A stretch of 64,000 nucleotides of DNA from an uncultured Eubacteriales bacterium (GCA_934525675.1 CAKSZH010000012.1:1-64000), one strand, 5' to 3'; positions 33,122 through 42,806 are shown, numbered from the stretch's first letter. Notes: generated by a model from the letters alone, not told the origin. Numbers and translations are program-made.

Positions 33122-35497
33122 ATGGACTTTTTCCGCCGCAGACCGCTGGCGCTCGCCGGTTTTCTGTTTCTTGTCTCCTCTCTCTTCGGGTTCTTTCTTT
33201 ACGGGGTGCCGAAGCTCATTCTCGCGGGCACCGTTCTTTTGCCGCTGGCGGGATACGCAGTTTATGTTCTTGTCTCCCGAAGAACGTACCTGTTCAGATC
33301 GGTATTGCGGCTTGCCCTGATCCTGGTTCCCGTGACGGTTGCCATGCTTTCGTCTTATTTTTATTTCGATCTGTACTGCGACTGCACGGAAGCTAAGTAT
33401 GCGGGAACTCCCTGCGTGATCGAAGCGACCGTGACCGGGCGGAGCGGCGGCGCGTTCGGTGTTTCCTATGAGTTGGTTGCCACGCGGATCAACGGTGAGG
33501 ACGTGTGTATTCCGATCCGCCTTCGGATGGACGGAGCGTGCCCGGCAGTGGTGGGAGACGGTCTGACGGTTCGTGCCACCCCGGAAGCAATCCGTTCTTT
33601 TGCGGATGACTGGACCGCTCTTTGCTCCTATATATCGGACGGATACCTGCTCGGTGTTACGGTAGACGGGGAACACGATACCGACGTGACCGTTTCGGGA
33701 ACAGGGACGGACAGAGCGCAGCTTCCTGTGTCCGTCCGGGCACGCCTGCTTTTTTCGGAGGTGCGGAACCACCTGTCCCTGTACCTGTCCGATGCTGTCG
33801 GCGGGGACGAGGGGGAACTTGCCTCGGCGATCCTGCTCGGCGATCGGAGCCGGGTACCGGAATCCGTGAAGCGGGACTTCCGCCGCACCGGCGCGTCGCA
33901 CCTGCTTGCGCTCAGTGGTCTGCACGTCGCACTGCTTTCCGCCATGGCGGAGTGGGTTCTGCGCCGTTTCCGCATTCCGAAACGCCCGCGGGTCACTCTG
34001 CTCGGTATTCTGATGCTCCTGTATCTTGCGCTGGTCGGGTTCCTGCCGTCCGCGGTGCGGGCGGTCTTCATGTTGCTGGTCACGTACCTCTCCTATCTGT
34101 TTGCCGAGGACAACGACATGCCGACGGCCCTGTTTTTCGCCTGTTCCCTGATCCTTCTTTTGTCACCTGCGTCGGTCTGTGACCTTTCCTTCTGGATGTC
34201 TTTTGCCGCCACCTTCGGGATCGTTGCGCTTTATGCTCCCATGGAGCGGCTGATCCGGGAAAGAAGAAAAAACGGGGCAAAAGCGGAGAAACGCCCGGTA
34301 GTCGCCGCGCTTAGGCGGTTCGGCATGGGGATTGTTACCTCCGTAGCCGTCAGTGTTGCCGCGTCGGTTGCGATCAGCGTGCCGCTCTGCCTCATTTCCG
34401 ATGAAATGCCGCTTCTCTCGCCGCTTGTCACCTGGCTTCTCGTGCCGGCGGTGACGGTTCTTTTGATTCTTGCCATTCTGACGCTGCTTTGTGCGTATAT
34501 CCCGCTTTTCTCAGCCTTTTTTCCGGATCTGCTTCACGTGGTCGGGAAATATATGCTGTTTGTCACCTCCCGCCTTTCACGGCTGTCCGGAATCACTGTG
34601 TCTCTGACGCATCCCGCCATTCCGTACGTGCTGGCGGGAATGACGATCTGCCTGCTCGTGCTGTTGTTCCTCCGTTTTCGGCACAAGTGGCTGATTGTGC
34701 TTCCGCCGGTTGCCGCCGCGTTGGTGATTGCGGTCACAATCGGCGTTTCGTCTTACGCAGAACGCGGCGTGATCCGTATGACCTACCTGCAAATGGGCAG
34801 TAACAGTGAACAGTTGATCTTTACCGGGGACGAGGGTGCCGTGATTGTGGACTTTTCGGACGGCTTTTTCTCACGCTTCCGCGTGTCGGCAAAAGTGGTC
34901 AGCCGCGCCGGATACCCGGAAATCCGCGCGGTGGTATTGACGCATTATCATCAGGCGCATACCTCCGGTGTGACCTCGCTCATGAACAGTACATATGTGC
35001 GGGAACTCTGGCTTCCGTATCCGGAAACCGAACGGGATTATGCCGTCATGAACCGTCTCGTGCGGGACGCGTACCGCTCTGGCGTGTCCGTGCGGCTGTA
35101 CCGGAACGGGGAAGAGATGACCTGGTTTTCTGATTGCCATGCGGTGATTTCCAAAGGACGTATCAAACGTTCGGCGCAGGAGACGTTCCTCATGACGCTT
35201 TCGTCGGGCAACAAGTCCCTGGTTTATTTCGGCGGAGCGGTTCAGGAAAGCAGTCTTGCCCCGGCGGCGGAAGCCGCCGCGCGTGCGGGAGATATTGTTC
35301 TGTTCGGGGTACACGGTCCCCTCATCGGGAAGATCCCCTTCCGGGCGGAAAGCGTTCTCGGGCACGCGGAAACGATTCTTTTTGCAAACGATGCCGTGCT
35401 TTCCATGGTCTCTTTTGACTCCTGTCCAAAGGAGGAGAACACGTCCTCCGGACTTCTGAAAAATGTGCGCGTGTGGAGCGGGATTTTCCGCCCGTGA
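33122..35497 (+). CDS. comEC: ComEC/Rec2-family DNA-uptake channel protein
   Basis: A 791-residue membrane protein. Hydrophobic helices at about 10-75 are followed by an OB-like extracytoplasmic part. The competence core (about 230-500) opens with FRRTGASHLLALSGLHVALLS-type sequence, characteristic of ComEC. A C-terminal metallo-beta-lactamase-like domain follows (about 555-790). Its metal motif reads HYHQAH where HxHxDH is expected, so the metal-binding Asp is missing and other ligands are unclear; the nuclease activity may be lost. AGGGAGGGG precedes the ATG. ComEA and ComFA are not in the window; the pilus cluster 12 kb away could be its partner for DNA uptake. Confidence 0.9.
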   Translation: MDFFRRRPLALAGFLFLVSSLFGFFLYGVPKLILAGTVLLPLAGYAVYVLVSRRTYLFRSVLRLALILVPVTVAMLSSYFYFDLYCDCTEAKYAGTPCVIEATVTGRSGGAFGVSYELVATRINGEDVCIPIRLRMDGACPAVVGDGLTVRATPEAIRSFADDWTALCSYISDGYLLGVTVDGEHDTDVTVSGTGTDRAQLPVSVRARLLFSEVRNHLSLYLSDAVGGDEGELASAILLGDRSRVPESVKRDFRRTGASHLLALSGLHVALLSAMAEWVLRRFRIPKRPRVTLLGILMLLYLALVGFLPSAVRAVFMLLVTYLSYLFAEDNDMPTALFFACSLILLLSPASVCDLSFWMSFAATFGIVALYAPMERLIRERRKNGAKAEKRPVVAALRRFGMGIVTSVAVSVAASVAISVPLCLISDEMPLLSPLVTWLLVPAVTVLLILAILTLLCAYIPLFSAFFPDLLHVVGKYMLFVTSRLSRLSGITVSLTHPAIPYVLAGMTICLLVLLFLRFRHKWLIVLPPVAAALVIAVTIGVSSYAERGVIRMTYLQMGSNSEQLIFTGDEGAVIVDFSDGFFSRFRVSAKVVSRAGYPEIRAVVLTHYHQAHTSGVTSLMNSTYVRELWLPYPETERDYAVMNRLVRDAYRSGVSVRLYRNGEEMTWFSDCHAVISKGRIKRSAQETFLMTLSSGNKSLVYFGGAVQESSLAPAAEAAARAGDIVLFGVHGPLIGKIPFRAESVLGHAETILFANDAVLSMVSFDSCPKEENTSSGLLKNVRVWSGIFRP

Positions 35498-35562
35498 GAG
35501 CACCAAGCGGACTGACGTTTCATATTCTGTAGTATGATGAATCCTACGGAAGGAATGAACTG

Positions 35563-36480
35563 ATGAACGATCATAAGATAAAGCTTGCCGTCCTCGGCGG
35601 AGACAGGCGGCAGATCGCGCTTGCCGGGCGGCTCTCAGAGTGCGGATATGCCGTTGACCTCTGGGGAATCGGTGAAGAATATTTCAAGGAATCCGGAAAG
35701 GAGGTCACGCTCCGCTCCGGCTGGCAGGAGGCTGTGGACGGCGCCTCCGCCGTGATCCTGCCGCTCCCGGTCTCGTCCGACGGGGTGCGCCTGCACACTC
35801 CGATGAAGGAGGGGAACGGGCTTCGCCTGACCGTTCTGTTTGACCGGATCGGCGGGAGTGTTCCCGTGTTCGGCGGAAGATGCTCGCCGATGGTCAAGAG
35901 TGCGGCGGAAAGCCGCGGGGTGAAACTCGGCGATTACTTTGACAGCGAAGAACTTCAGATCCGCAATGCGGTGCCGACTGCCGAGGGGGCGATTGCAATC
36001 GCCATGAATGAATTGCCCGTCACGGTGGATTCCTGCCGGGCGGCGGTCGTGGGATACGGCCGGGTCGGACATGTGCTTGCGGATAAATTAAAACTGCTCG
36101 GTGCAGATGTGACGGTCGCCGCCCGTCGGAAGTCCGATCTCGCGGTTGCGAAGAACCATGGACTTGTGCCGCTCAGGATTACCTACCGGGACGGCGTGTC
36201 GTCTCTTTCCGGGCTGACGGACGGATATGACGTCATCTTCAACACGGTGCCGTACTGGCTGTTTGACGCGGGACTTGCGGGACGGATCAACCGTCGCACG
36301 CTGTTTGTCGATCTTGCGTCGGCGCCCGGCGGGATCGACGTGCGCGCCGCCAAGGAACACGGGGTACACGTGATCTGGGCGCTGTCCCTGCCGGGAAAAT
36401 GTGCGCCGGATACCGCGGGACAGATCATCGCGGATACGCTTCTTTCGGAATATCTCCCGGAAGGGGGTAAGGGGCGTTGA
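35563..36480 (+). CDS. dpaA: Dipicolinate synthase subunit A
   Basis: One half of the enzyme that oxidises dihydrodipicolinate-derived substrate to dipicolinic acid, the calcium chelator of the spore core, in the mother cell. The 305-residue protein has an N-terminal DpaA domain (LAVLGGDRRQ) and a Rossmann NAD(P) site AAVVGYGRVGHVLA near residue 160. AAGGA precedes the ATG. The stop overlaps the dpaB start. I see no consensus sigma-A promoter in the 65-bp gap after comEC; CATATTCT at 35521-35528 loosely resembles a sporulation-sigma -10. That would suit mother-cell expression (weak inference). Confidence 0.93.
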   Translation: MNDHKIKLAVLGGDRRQIALAGRLSECGYAVDLWGIGEEYFKESGKEVTLRSGWQEAVDGASAVILPLPVSSDGVRLHTPMKEGNGLRLTVLFDRIGGSVPVFGGRCSPMVKSAAESRGVKLGDYFDSEELQIRNAVPTAEGAIAIAMNELPVTVDSCRAAVVGYGRVGHVLADKLKLLGADVTVAARRKSDLAVAKNHGLVPLRITYRDGVSSLSGLTDGYDVIFNTVPYWLFDAGLAGRINRRTLFVDLASAPGGIDVRAAKEHGVHVIWALSLPGKCAPDTAGQIIADTLLSEYLPEGGKGR

Positions 36481-37037
36481 TCGGTTTTGCCATGTGCGGT
36501 TCCTTCTGCACGCACAAACGCGCCCTGGAGGCGCTCGGAGGATTACTTGAGGAAGGGTACGAGGTGCTTCCCGTTTTCAGCGAATCCGTTTTTGAGACGG
36601 ATACCCGGTTCGGCAGAGCAGAGGACCGTTTCCGTGAGGTCACGGCGCTTTGCGGCAGAGAACCGATCCACACCGTAGTCGATGCGGAACCGCTCGGTCC
36701 TGCGGTGCATCTGGATGCGCTTCTGATTTGTCCCTGTACCGGCAACACGCTTGCCAAAATTGCAAGCGGCATTACCGACGGGGCAGTTCCGATGGCGGCG
36801 AAAGCGCACCTCCGGAGCGATCGCCCGCTTGTGATCGCGCTTGCCACCAATGACGCACTGTCTGCAAACCTTGGCAACATTGCGACGCTCCTCTCACGGA
36901 AAAACGTTTATTTTGTGCCGATGTCGGAGGACGATCCCGTAGGAAAGCCTCACTCGCTGGTCGCGGATTTTACACTGGCTTCCGATACGCTCAAATACGC
37001 CCTTGCCGGGAAACAGTACCCACGGGTGTTCCGGTAA
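36477..37037 (+). CDS. dpaB: Dipicolinate synthase subunit B
   Basis: Flavoprotein-like subunit of 186 residues (IGFAMCGSFCTHKRALE at the N-terminus and CPCTGNTLAK with an ALATNDALSA stretch, typical of the SpoVFB/flavoprotein family). The start codon is TTG at 36477 and overlaps the dpaA stop as TTGA. GGGGGTAAGGGG upstream supplies the ribosome site. Translational coupling would keep the two subunits in step. The pair marks the host as an endospore-former that makes its own DPA rather than relying on EtfA. Confidence 0.94.
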   Translation: MIGFAMCGSFCTHKRALEALGGLLEEGYEVLPVFSESVFETDTRFGRAEDRFREVTALCGREPIHTVVDAEPLGPAVHLDALLICPCTGNTLAKIASGITDGAVPMAAKAHLRSDRPLVIALATNDALSANLGNIATLLSRKNVYFVPMSEDDPVGKPHSLVADFTLASDTLKYALAGKQYPRVFR

Positions 37038-37118
37038 GGCTTGCGCAACGTCCGGGGAGTATCCGGAAGCCGCGCCGCTTTCTTTCGGATGTCCCGCTGC
37101 TTTTGCTTTGATTGCTTT

Positions 37119-37147
37119 GAGCCGCCCTCCGGGGCGGCTCTTTCTGT
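37119..37147 (+). terminator. Terminator of dpaAB
   Basis: GAGCCGCCC, loop TCCG, GGGCGGCTC, then TTTCTGT. The stem is strong and the T run short. Confidence 0.7.
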
Positions 37148-37258
37148 ATTCGGGTGACCGCGCCACTGACGGAGGAGGGCGCTTTGGGGTCAGAACGATG
37201 GGAAGATATAAAAAAGACACACAGCTATTTACTTTTTTGCTTTTCTTTCCGGATTATC

Positions 37259-37287
37259 TTGAAAAGCGGACAGAAACATGGTAAAAT
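37259..37287 (+). promoter_or_regulatory. Promoter of the lipoprotein-rhaB unit
   Basis: TTGAAA (37259-37264), 17-bp spacer, TAAAAT (37282-37287) preceded by TGG. Confidence 0.7.
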
Positions 37288-37333
37288 AAACAAACAAGTG
37301 ATACCATAAGACAAAAACCGAAAGGAAACCCGA

Positions 37334-38932
37334 ATGAAAAAACATGCGATCCGTATACTTGCCCTCTTGCTTATTTCCTGCGTGCTGTTTTCCTGCGCGC
37401 CCGCGGTCACTCCCGGGGACAAGGACTCCGGCGGAACTTCGACCGGATCCGTGACCTCTGCCGAAACGGAATCCGCAACCGAGTCTTTCACGGATGCCGG
37501 GGCGGAAACCGATACAGAACCAGATACGGAACCCGGCACAGAAACCGGTACAGAATCCGACACAGAATCCGATACAGAATCCGATACAGAATCCGACACA
37601 GAATCCGATACAGAATCCAGTACGGAGCCTGAAACCGATTCGCCCGCGCCGCCTCTTTCGGAAGAAGAGCGCATCCGGTATCTCTATGAACATACCGAAA
37701 CCATCGAGCAGCGCGTGATCGCCTGGGGAATCGTCCACGATCCGGAGCTGTACGAAACGTTTTTCAAGTTGTTGCTGGACGCCGGGATCAACACGGCGCT
37801 TGTGGACGACGAGTATTACGGCAGCGCCGGCAAGCTTTGCTCGGTCGCAGAAGCGGCGGATGCAACGGGTATGAAGCTGTACATCAACACGTTCGGGGAC
37901 GACGGCGCCGAGATTGCGGCAAAGTTGGATTATGTTCTGGACTATGAGTCGATTGCCGGTATTTATCTTTGCGATGAACCCATTCCGTCCAGATTCGAAA
38001 GCCTCGGCGAATCCATAAAAAAGCTCTATGAACGGTTGCCCGAGGCCAAACAGTGGCCGATCGGCGCCAACCTCTTTCCCGCGGTTGCCCTGGGGGGCGG
38101 GGACAGTAATTACCGTATCACCCAGGAGTATCTGAGCATCGTCAATCCCAGCTTTCTGTGTTGGGATTTCTATCCGTTCTCCTCGCAGACTTCCAAGAAC
38201 AGCCGGTTCCCGACGTATCTTGCAAATATGCTTCAGATGCAGATCCTTGCGGGCGATGCGGGTATTCCGCTCTACACTTTCATTCAGACCTGCCGGATCA
38301 ACAATCAGGAAACGCCTTCAACAGAGCAACTACGTCTTCTGATGCATTCCGCCCTTGCGTTCGGCACGGAGTCCCTGTTGCTCTTCATGGTCGGACAGCA
38401 CGGCGAGGATGAGCCGTACACAGGTGCTTACGAAACCTTCAGTTATCTGATTTCGAAGGATTGCACCGAGCTGACCGATGCCTACTACCGCCTTGCGGAT
38501 GTTCTGACCGGGATTCACGCGATGAAGGGGATTTATCTGAACTACAAATTTCTGTTCGCAAGTTGTGAACTTTGCCCGGAGTTAAAGCGTTTGGCGAATG
38601 AATACCGCCTCTATCCCGCCATTTCTTCCGAATACGGAGCATATACCGGAATCACCGGCGAGTACGACGGTGCAAGAGCCGTTGTCGGATACTTTACCAA
38701 AGACGAGGACGCGGGAGACGATGCGATTTATGTCGTCAACGCCGATTATACTTTTCAGGGGAATGAGACGTCCTTCACCCTGCATTTTTCGGAGGAACAG
38801 ACCTATCAGATCTGGGGTAGCAACGGGTTGGAAGCGATCGGGAGCGGTACCGAGATTACTCTCGACATCCTGCCGGGCGACGGAAAATTCGTGGTGCTGA
38901 ACGCGGACAATTCCGTTCCGGAACAGCCCTGA
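37334..38932 (+). CDS. Lipoprotein with TESD repeats and a putative glycosidase-like barrel
   Basis: A 532-residue lipoprotein. The signal peptide (about 1-20) ends LFSC with Cys21 as lipid anchor. A Thr/Glu/Ser/Asp-rich linker (about 30-105) includes tandem four-residue TESD-type units encoded by a 12-bp DNA repeat. The remaining domain (about 110-530) has alternating helix and strand pattern, YLCDEP near residue 212 and CWDFYPF, which recall TIM-barrel glycoside hydrolases, then a C-terminal beta part. The catalytic residues cannot be fixed. AAAGGAAA precedes the ATG. Only 38 bp separate it from rhaB, so it may act on rhamnose-containing glycans. Confidence 0.65.
   Translation: MKKHAIRILALLLISCVLFSCAPAVTPGDKDSGGTSTGSVTSAETESATESFTDAGAETDTEPDTEPGTETGTESDTESDTESDTESDTESDTESSTEPETDSPAPPLSEEERIRYLYEHTETIEQRVIAWGIVHDPELYETFFKLLLDAGINTALVDDEYYGSAGKLCSVAEAADATGMKLYINTFGDDGAEIAAKLDYVLDYESIAGIYLCDEPIPSRFESLGESIKKLYERLPEAKQWPIGANLFPAVALGGGDSNYRITQEYLSIVNPSFLCWDFYPFSSQTSKNSRFPTYLANMLQMQILAGDAGIPLYTFIQTCRINNQETPSTEQLRLLMHSALAFGTESLLLFMVGQHGEDEPYTGAYETFSYLISKDCTELTDAYYRLADVLTGIHAMKGIYLNYKFLFASCELCPELKRLANEYRLYPAISSEYGAYTGITGEYDGARAVVGYFTKDEDAGDDAIYVVNADYTFQGNETSFTLHFSEEQTYQIWGSNGLEAIGSGTEITLDILPGDGKFVVLNADNSVPEQP
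37511..37618 (+). repeat. Tandem 12-bp coding repeat (about nine units)
   Basis: Six close copies of GATACAGAATCC (37547-37618) follow three diverged units (37511-37546). Each unit codes four residues, so unit gain or loss changes linker length without a frameshift. Confidence 0.85.
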
Positions 38933-38970
38933 CTCCCGTAATCGAAACTATACATAAGGAGAATATAACA

Positions 38971-40443
38971 ATGGCAGAACTGAAAATGCTTGCGATTGAC
39001 CTCGGCGCGTCCAGCGGACGCGGGATCGTCGGAAGCTTTGACGGCAAGAAACTGGCGCTACGGGAGAATCATCGGTTTTCCAACGATCCCGTTATGGTCA
39101 ACGGTCGTTTTACCTGGGACATTCTGCGGATTTTCTTTGAGATCAAGCAGTCGATCTCCAAGACCGTGCTTGCCGGGGACGATGTGACCAGCATGGGCAT
39201 TGATACCTGGGGCGTTGACTACGGACTTTTGGACAAGGGCGGCAGACTGCTTGCGAATCCGACTCATTACCGCGATACCCGCACGGTCGGGATTGAAGAG
39301 TATGTGGACAAAACCGTTCCGCTCTCCGAGATCTACCGCGTTGCCGGTATTCAGTCGATGGAGTTCAACACGCTCTATCAGCTCGCGGCGGAAAAACGCG
39401 ATAACCCGGACCTGCTTGCCGTTTCCGCGCGTCTGCTCAATACCCCCGACCTGCTCAACTATTTTCTGACCGGTGAGATGGCCAATGAATATACCATTGT
39501 TTCGACCGGCGCTCTGCTTGACGCAAAGAAGCGTGACTATGCCTTTGACCTCATGGACCGGCTCGGTATCCCGAAGCATCTGTTCGGAAAGCTGGTTCAG
39601 CCCGGCAACTGCCTTGGTAAGCTGCTCCCGCAGATCACGGAGGAGGTCGGAAAGAACCGGATCCGTGTCGTCAATGTCGCATCTCACGATACCGCTTCCG
39701 CCGTAATTGCCGTGCCGAGCCGCAAAGAGGATTTCGTGTTCATCAGCAGCGGTACCTGGTCGCTGATGGGAACCGAACTTCGGGAGCCGCTCATCAACGA
39801 GCAGTCGCGCGCCATGAACTTCACCAATGAGGGTGGTGCGATGGGGACCATCCGTTTCCTCAAAAATATCATGGGTCTCTGGATCCTTCAGGAATCCAGA
39901 CGTCAGTGGAAGCGGGAAGGAAGCGAGTATTCTTTTGCGCAGTTGGAGCAGTGGGCAAAAGAAGCCAAGCCCTTCCGCTCGCTCATCAATCCCGACGACG
40001 CGACCTTCAATACGCCCGGTAATATGCCCGAAAGGATCCGCGAGTTCTGCCGCAAAACCGCTCAGCCGGTTCCGGAGAGCGTCGGAGAGGTGGTGCGTTG
40101 CATTTATGAGAGCCTTGCCCTCAAGTACCGCATGACGGTCGAAAGCATTGAATCGCTTCAGAACCGCAAGGTCAGCGTCATCAATGTGGTCGGCGGAGGA
40201 ACCAAGGATCACTTCCTCAGCCAGATGACCGCAGATGCCTGCGGAAAGCACGTGACCGCCGGGCCCGAAGAGGCAACCGCGATCGGTAACCTTATGATGC
40301 AGGCAATCGCCGCCGGCGAGGTAAAGGATCTCGGCGAGGCAAGGGAAGTGGTTGCCGCTTCCTTCGATCCCAAGGAGTACGAACCGTGCACCGACCGCGC
40401 CGCATGGGACGATGCGTTCGGCAGATTCCAGGCAATCTGTTGA
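38971..40443 (+). CDS. rhaB: Rhamnulokinase
   Basis: Phosphorylates L-rhamnulose to rhamnulose 1-phosphate with ATP. The 490-residue FGGY-family kinase has AIDLGASSGRG (phosphate-1 loop), GIDTWGVDYGLLD, SHDTASAV, SGTWSLMG and VVGGGTKDHFLSQMTAD near the C-terminus, all characteristic of RhaB rather than xylulo- or glycerol kinase. AAGGAG lies 8 nt before the ATG. It follows the lipoprotein gene in one unit. The isomerase rhaA is 2.4 kb away on the other strand. No aldolase (rhaD) is seen. Confidence 0.95.
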   Translation: MAELKMLAIDLGASSGRGIVGSFDGKKLALRENHRFSNDPVMVNGRFTWDILRIFFEIKQSISKTVLAGDDVTSMGIDTWGVDYGLLDKGGRLLANPTHYRDTRTVGIEEYVDKTVPLSEIYRVAGIQSMEFNTLYQLAAEKRDNPDLLAVSARLLNTPDLLNYFLTGEMANEYTIVSTGALLDAKKRDYAFDLMDRLGIPKHLFGKLVQPGNCLGKLLPQITEEVGKNRIRVVNVASHDTASAVIAVPSRKEDFVFISSGTWSLMGTELREPLINEQSRAMNFTNEGGAMGTIRFLKNIMGLWILQESRRQWKREGSEYSFAQLEQWAKEAKPFRSLINPDDATFNTPGNMPERIREFCRKTAQPVPESVGEVVRCIYESLALKYRMTVESIESLQNRKVSVINVVGGGTKDHFLSQMTADACGKHVTAGPEEATAIGNLMMQAIAAGEVKDLGEAREVVAASFDPKEYEPCTDRAAWDDAFGRFQAIC

Positions 40444-40532
40444 CGAAATTTGTCACATTTCACAAACCGGTTGCACGGGACTAACCGCGATTTGACAAGG
40501 ACGAAAAAAGTGACACTTCTCCGAAAAAAAGG

Positions 40533-40561
40533 TTGAATCAGCGAAGACGGTGTGATATAAT
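40533..40561 (+). promoter_or_regulatory. Promoter of prs
   Basis: TTGAAT (40533-40538), 17-bp spacer, TATAAT (40556-40561). Confidence 0.75.
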
Positions 40562-40617
40562 AAAAACGTATGACGGTTTTTGCCGTCGGATGAAAACAAA
40601 ATATTCTGGAGGGACTT

Positions 40618-41763
40618 ATGAAGGATACTCAGTGGGGTGAACTCAGCGTCATCGGCATGAAGGGCTGCGAACAGTTTGCATCGCAGGTGGATTATTACCT
40701 GAAGGACTGGAGAAGACACGGCGGTGAGGAGAGCTTCCTTGCTTCTGTGGAGTGCCCGAGATTTGCGACCGGTGAGGCGAAAGGCCTCCTGCGTCAGTCC
40801 ATGCGCGGACACGATGTGTACATCATCTGTGACACCTTCAATTACGGTGTGACCTACAAAATGTACGGGCGGGAAGTCCCGATGAGCCCGGATGACCATT
40901 ATGCTGACCTTAAGCGTATCATTGCCGCAATGGCAGGCAAGGCAAGACGGATCAACGTCATCATGCCGATGCTCTACGAGGGCAGACAGCATAAGAGAAG
41001 CTCCCGCGAGTCGCTTGACTGCGCTCTCATGCTTCAGGAACTGGTTTCCATGGGCGTTTCCAACATCATTACGTTTGACGCGCATGATTCGAGAATCTCC
41101 AACGCGATCCCACTTGCCGGCTTTGACAATGTGCGACCCACCTATCAGATGATCAAGTCGCTCGTGAAAGTCGTTCCCGATGTGGTACTCGACAAGGACA
41201 ACCTCATGATTATCTCCCCCGATGAGGGCGCCATGGCGCGTTGCATTTATTATTCCTCCGTGCTGGGGCTGGATATCGGTATGTTCTACAAACGCCGTAA
41301 TTATGCGGTGGTCGTCAACGGTCGTAATCCGATTGAAGCGCACGAGTACCTCGGTCAGGATCTCAACGGTAAAGACGCCATCATTGTGGACGATATGATT
41401 TCCTCCGGTGAATCCATGCTGGACGTGGCAAAGCAGGTCAAGACCAAGGGCGCGAAGCGTATCTTCTGCTTTGCAACCTTCGGACTTTTCACCGACGGTC
41501 TCGACAAGTTCGACAAAGCGCACGCAGACGGCATCTTCGATAAGGTGTTCTCCACGAACCTTGTGTACCGTACCCCCGAGCTCCTCTCCCGCGACTGGTT
41601 TGTCAGTGTCAATATGTGCAAGTTTGTGTCTTATATCATTGATACCCTGAACCATGACGACACCATCAGCACTCTGCTCGATCCCGTCAAGCGGATTCAC
41701 ACGCTGGTGGAAAAGCACAAAGCGGAGATGGGCGGACAGATTCAGATGTCCTTTGAGGACTGA
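40618..41763 (+). CDS. prs: Ribose-phosphate pyrophosphokinase, long variant
   Basis: Makes PRPP from ribose 5-phosphate and ATP for nucleotide, His, Trp and NAD synthesis (pncB at the left edge uses PRPP). The 381-residue protein has the PRPP loop VDDMISSGES near residues 256-265, FDAHDSR as the metal/ribose loop and RRNYAVV in place of the usual KRR stretch. It is about 60 residues longer than the common 315-residue form and belongs to a divergent class found in Clostridia. GGAGGG lies 5 nt before the ATG. Confidence 0.92.
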   Translation: MKDTQWGELSVIGMKGCEQFASQVDYYLKDWRRHGGEESFLASVECPRFATGEAKGLLRQSMRGHDVYIICDTFNYGVTYKMYGREVPMSPDDHYADLKRIIAAMAGKARRINVIMPMLYEGRQHKRSSRESLDCALMLQELVSMGVSNIITFDAHDSRISNAIPLAGFDNVRPTYQMIKSLVKVVPDVVLDKDNLMIISPDEGAMARCIYYSSVLGLDIGMFYKRRNYAVVVNGRNPIEAHEYLGQDLNGKDAIIVDDMISSGESMLDVAKQVKTKGAKRIFCFATFGLFTDGLDKFDKAHADGIFDKVFSTNLVYRTPELLSRDWFVSVNMCKFVSYIIDTLNHDDTISTLLDPVKRIHTLVEKHKAEMGGQIQMSFED

Positions 41764-41993
41764 CATCCCGGACCGCTGGTGTCTGCTTCTGACTGAAGCC
41801 TGTCGTCCCGGTCCGGTGCGGGCGGATGCCGCACGCCGGAATGCCGAAGAGCGTTGCTGACCGTCGGTGTTCGGCGACAGACAGAATTTGTGATACGTAT
41901 ATGGATCCGCGGAATGGTTTATCTGTTCCGGCGGATGATCCGGTTTTGACCGCATGGTGCCAGGGACAGCCATTGACGGTGACCATTTGGCAG

Positions 41994-42020
41994 GAAAGGC
42001 GGTTTTCGAACCGCCTTTTC
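41994..42020 (+). terminator. Hairpin between prs and radC
   Basis: AAAGGCGGTT, loop TTCG, AACCGCCTTTT, then CTC. It lies 230 bp past prs and 33 bp before radC. A second small hairpin CAATGA / TCATTG follows just before the radC ribosome site. Confidence 0.6.
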
Positions 42021-42052
42021 TCAATGACTTTTTTCATTGAAAGGAGAAGACT

Positions 42053-42754
42053 ATGCACGACGAACACAGAGAACGCATGCGGGAACGTCTCATCCGCGAC
42101 GGAGCGGATACGCTGGCACCACATGAAACTCTTGAAATGCTTCTGTATTATGCAATTCCGCGGGAGGATACCAATCCGATCGCGCATCGTCTGATTGAGC
42201 GGTTCGGCTCTGTCGGCGCGGCACTTGCGGCGGACAACGCCGTTCTATGTCAGGTGGACGGTATCGGACCGAAAACGGCGACCTATCTCAAGGTGGTAAA
42301 CAGTGTGCTCAGGACCTGTGCGCTGGAAGAGCAGAGAACGGCGTTTATTTATGACAGTTCCGAAAAGATTGCCGCGTACTTAAGACCCCTGTACGCCGGC
42401 CTTTCGGTCGAGCGGGTATATCTTTTGCTGTTTGACAACCGGATGTCCATGCTCGCCTGTGAACATATTTCCGACGGAACGGTCAACTGTGCCGCACCGA
42501 ATCTGCGCAGAATGATGGATGCGATTGTGCGTTACAACGCGTCAACGGTCGTGCTGTCCCACAGCCATCCGAACGGGATTGCGCTTCCGTCGGGGGACGA
42601 TATTCAATTGACCAATACGCTTGAGAGTTACTTTGCCGCGGTTGGAGTACGGTTGCTTGAACATTTTGTCGTATCCGGTAATCAGTGCACGGGAATCATG
42701 AACTCCGGCGGCAGATACAGCCCGTCGGGAGCGGCGACGTTCTGGAAAAACTGA
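42053..42754 (+). CDS. radC: RadC-family JAMM-domain protein
   Basis: A 233-residue protein with an N-terminal UPF0758 helix-hairpin-helix part (VDGIGPKTATYLK near residue 73) and a C-terminal JAB/MPN domain with the metal motif HSHPNG-x-ALPSGDD (first His at 170). The biochemical role of RadC is unsettled despite the name. AAAGGAG is 6 nt from the ATG. It ends at a strong bidirectional terminator shared with rhaA. Confidence 0.93.
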   Translation: MHDEHRERMRERLIRDGADTLAPHETLEMLLYYAIPREDTNPIAHRLIERFGSVGAALAADNAVLCQVDGIGPKTATYLKVVNSVLRTCALEEQRTAFIYDSSEKIAAYLRPLYAGLSVERVYLLLFDNRMSMLACEHISDGTVNCAAPNLRRMMDAIVRYNASTVVLSHSHPNGIALPSGDDIQLTNTLESYFAAVGVRLLEHFVVSGNQCTGIMNSGGRYSPSGAATFWKN

Positions 42755-42806
42755 TCTCATCTTGTATTCCGGAGATCACCCGTCCGGTGAGTCGTTTCCG
42801 GGGATG

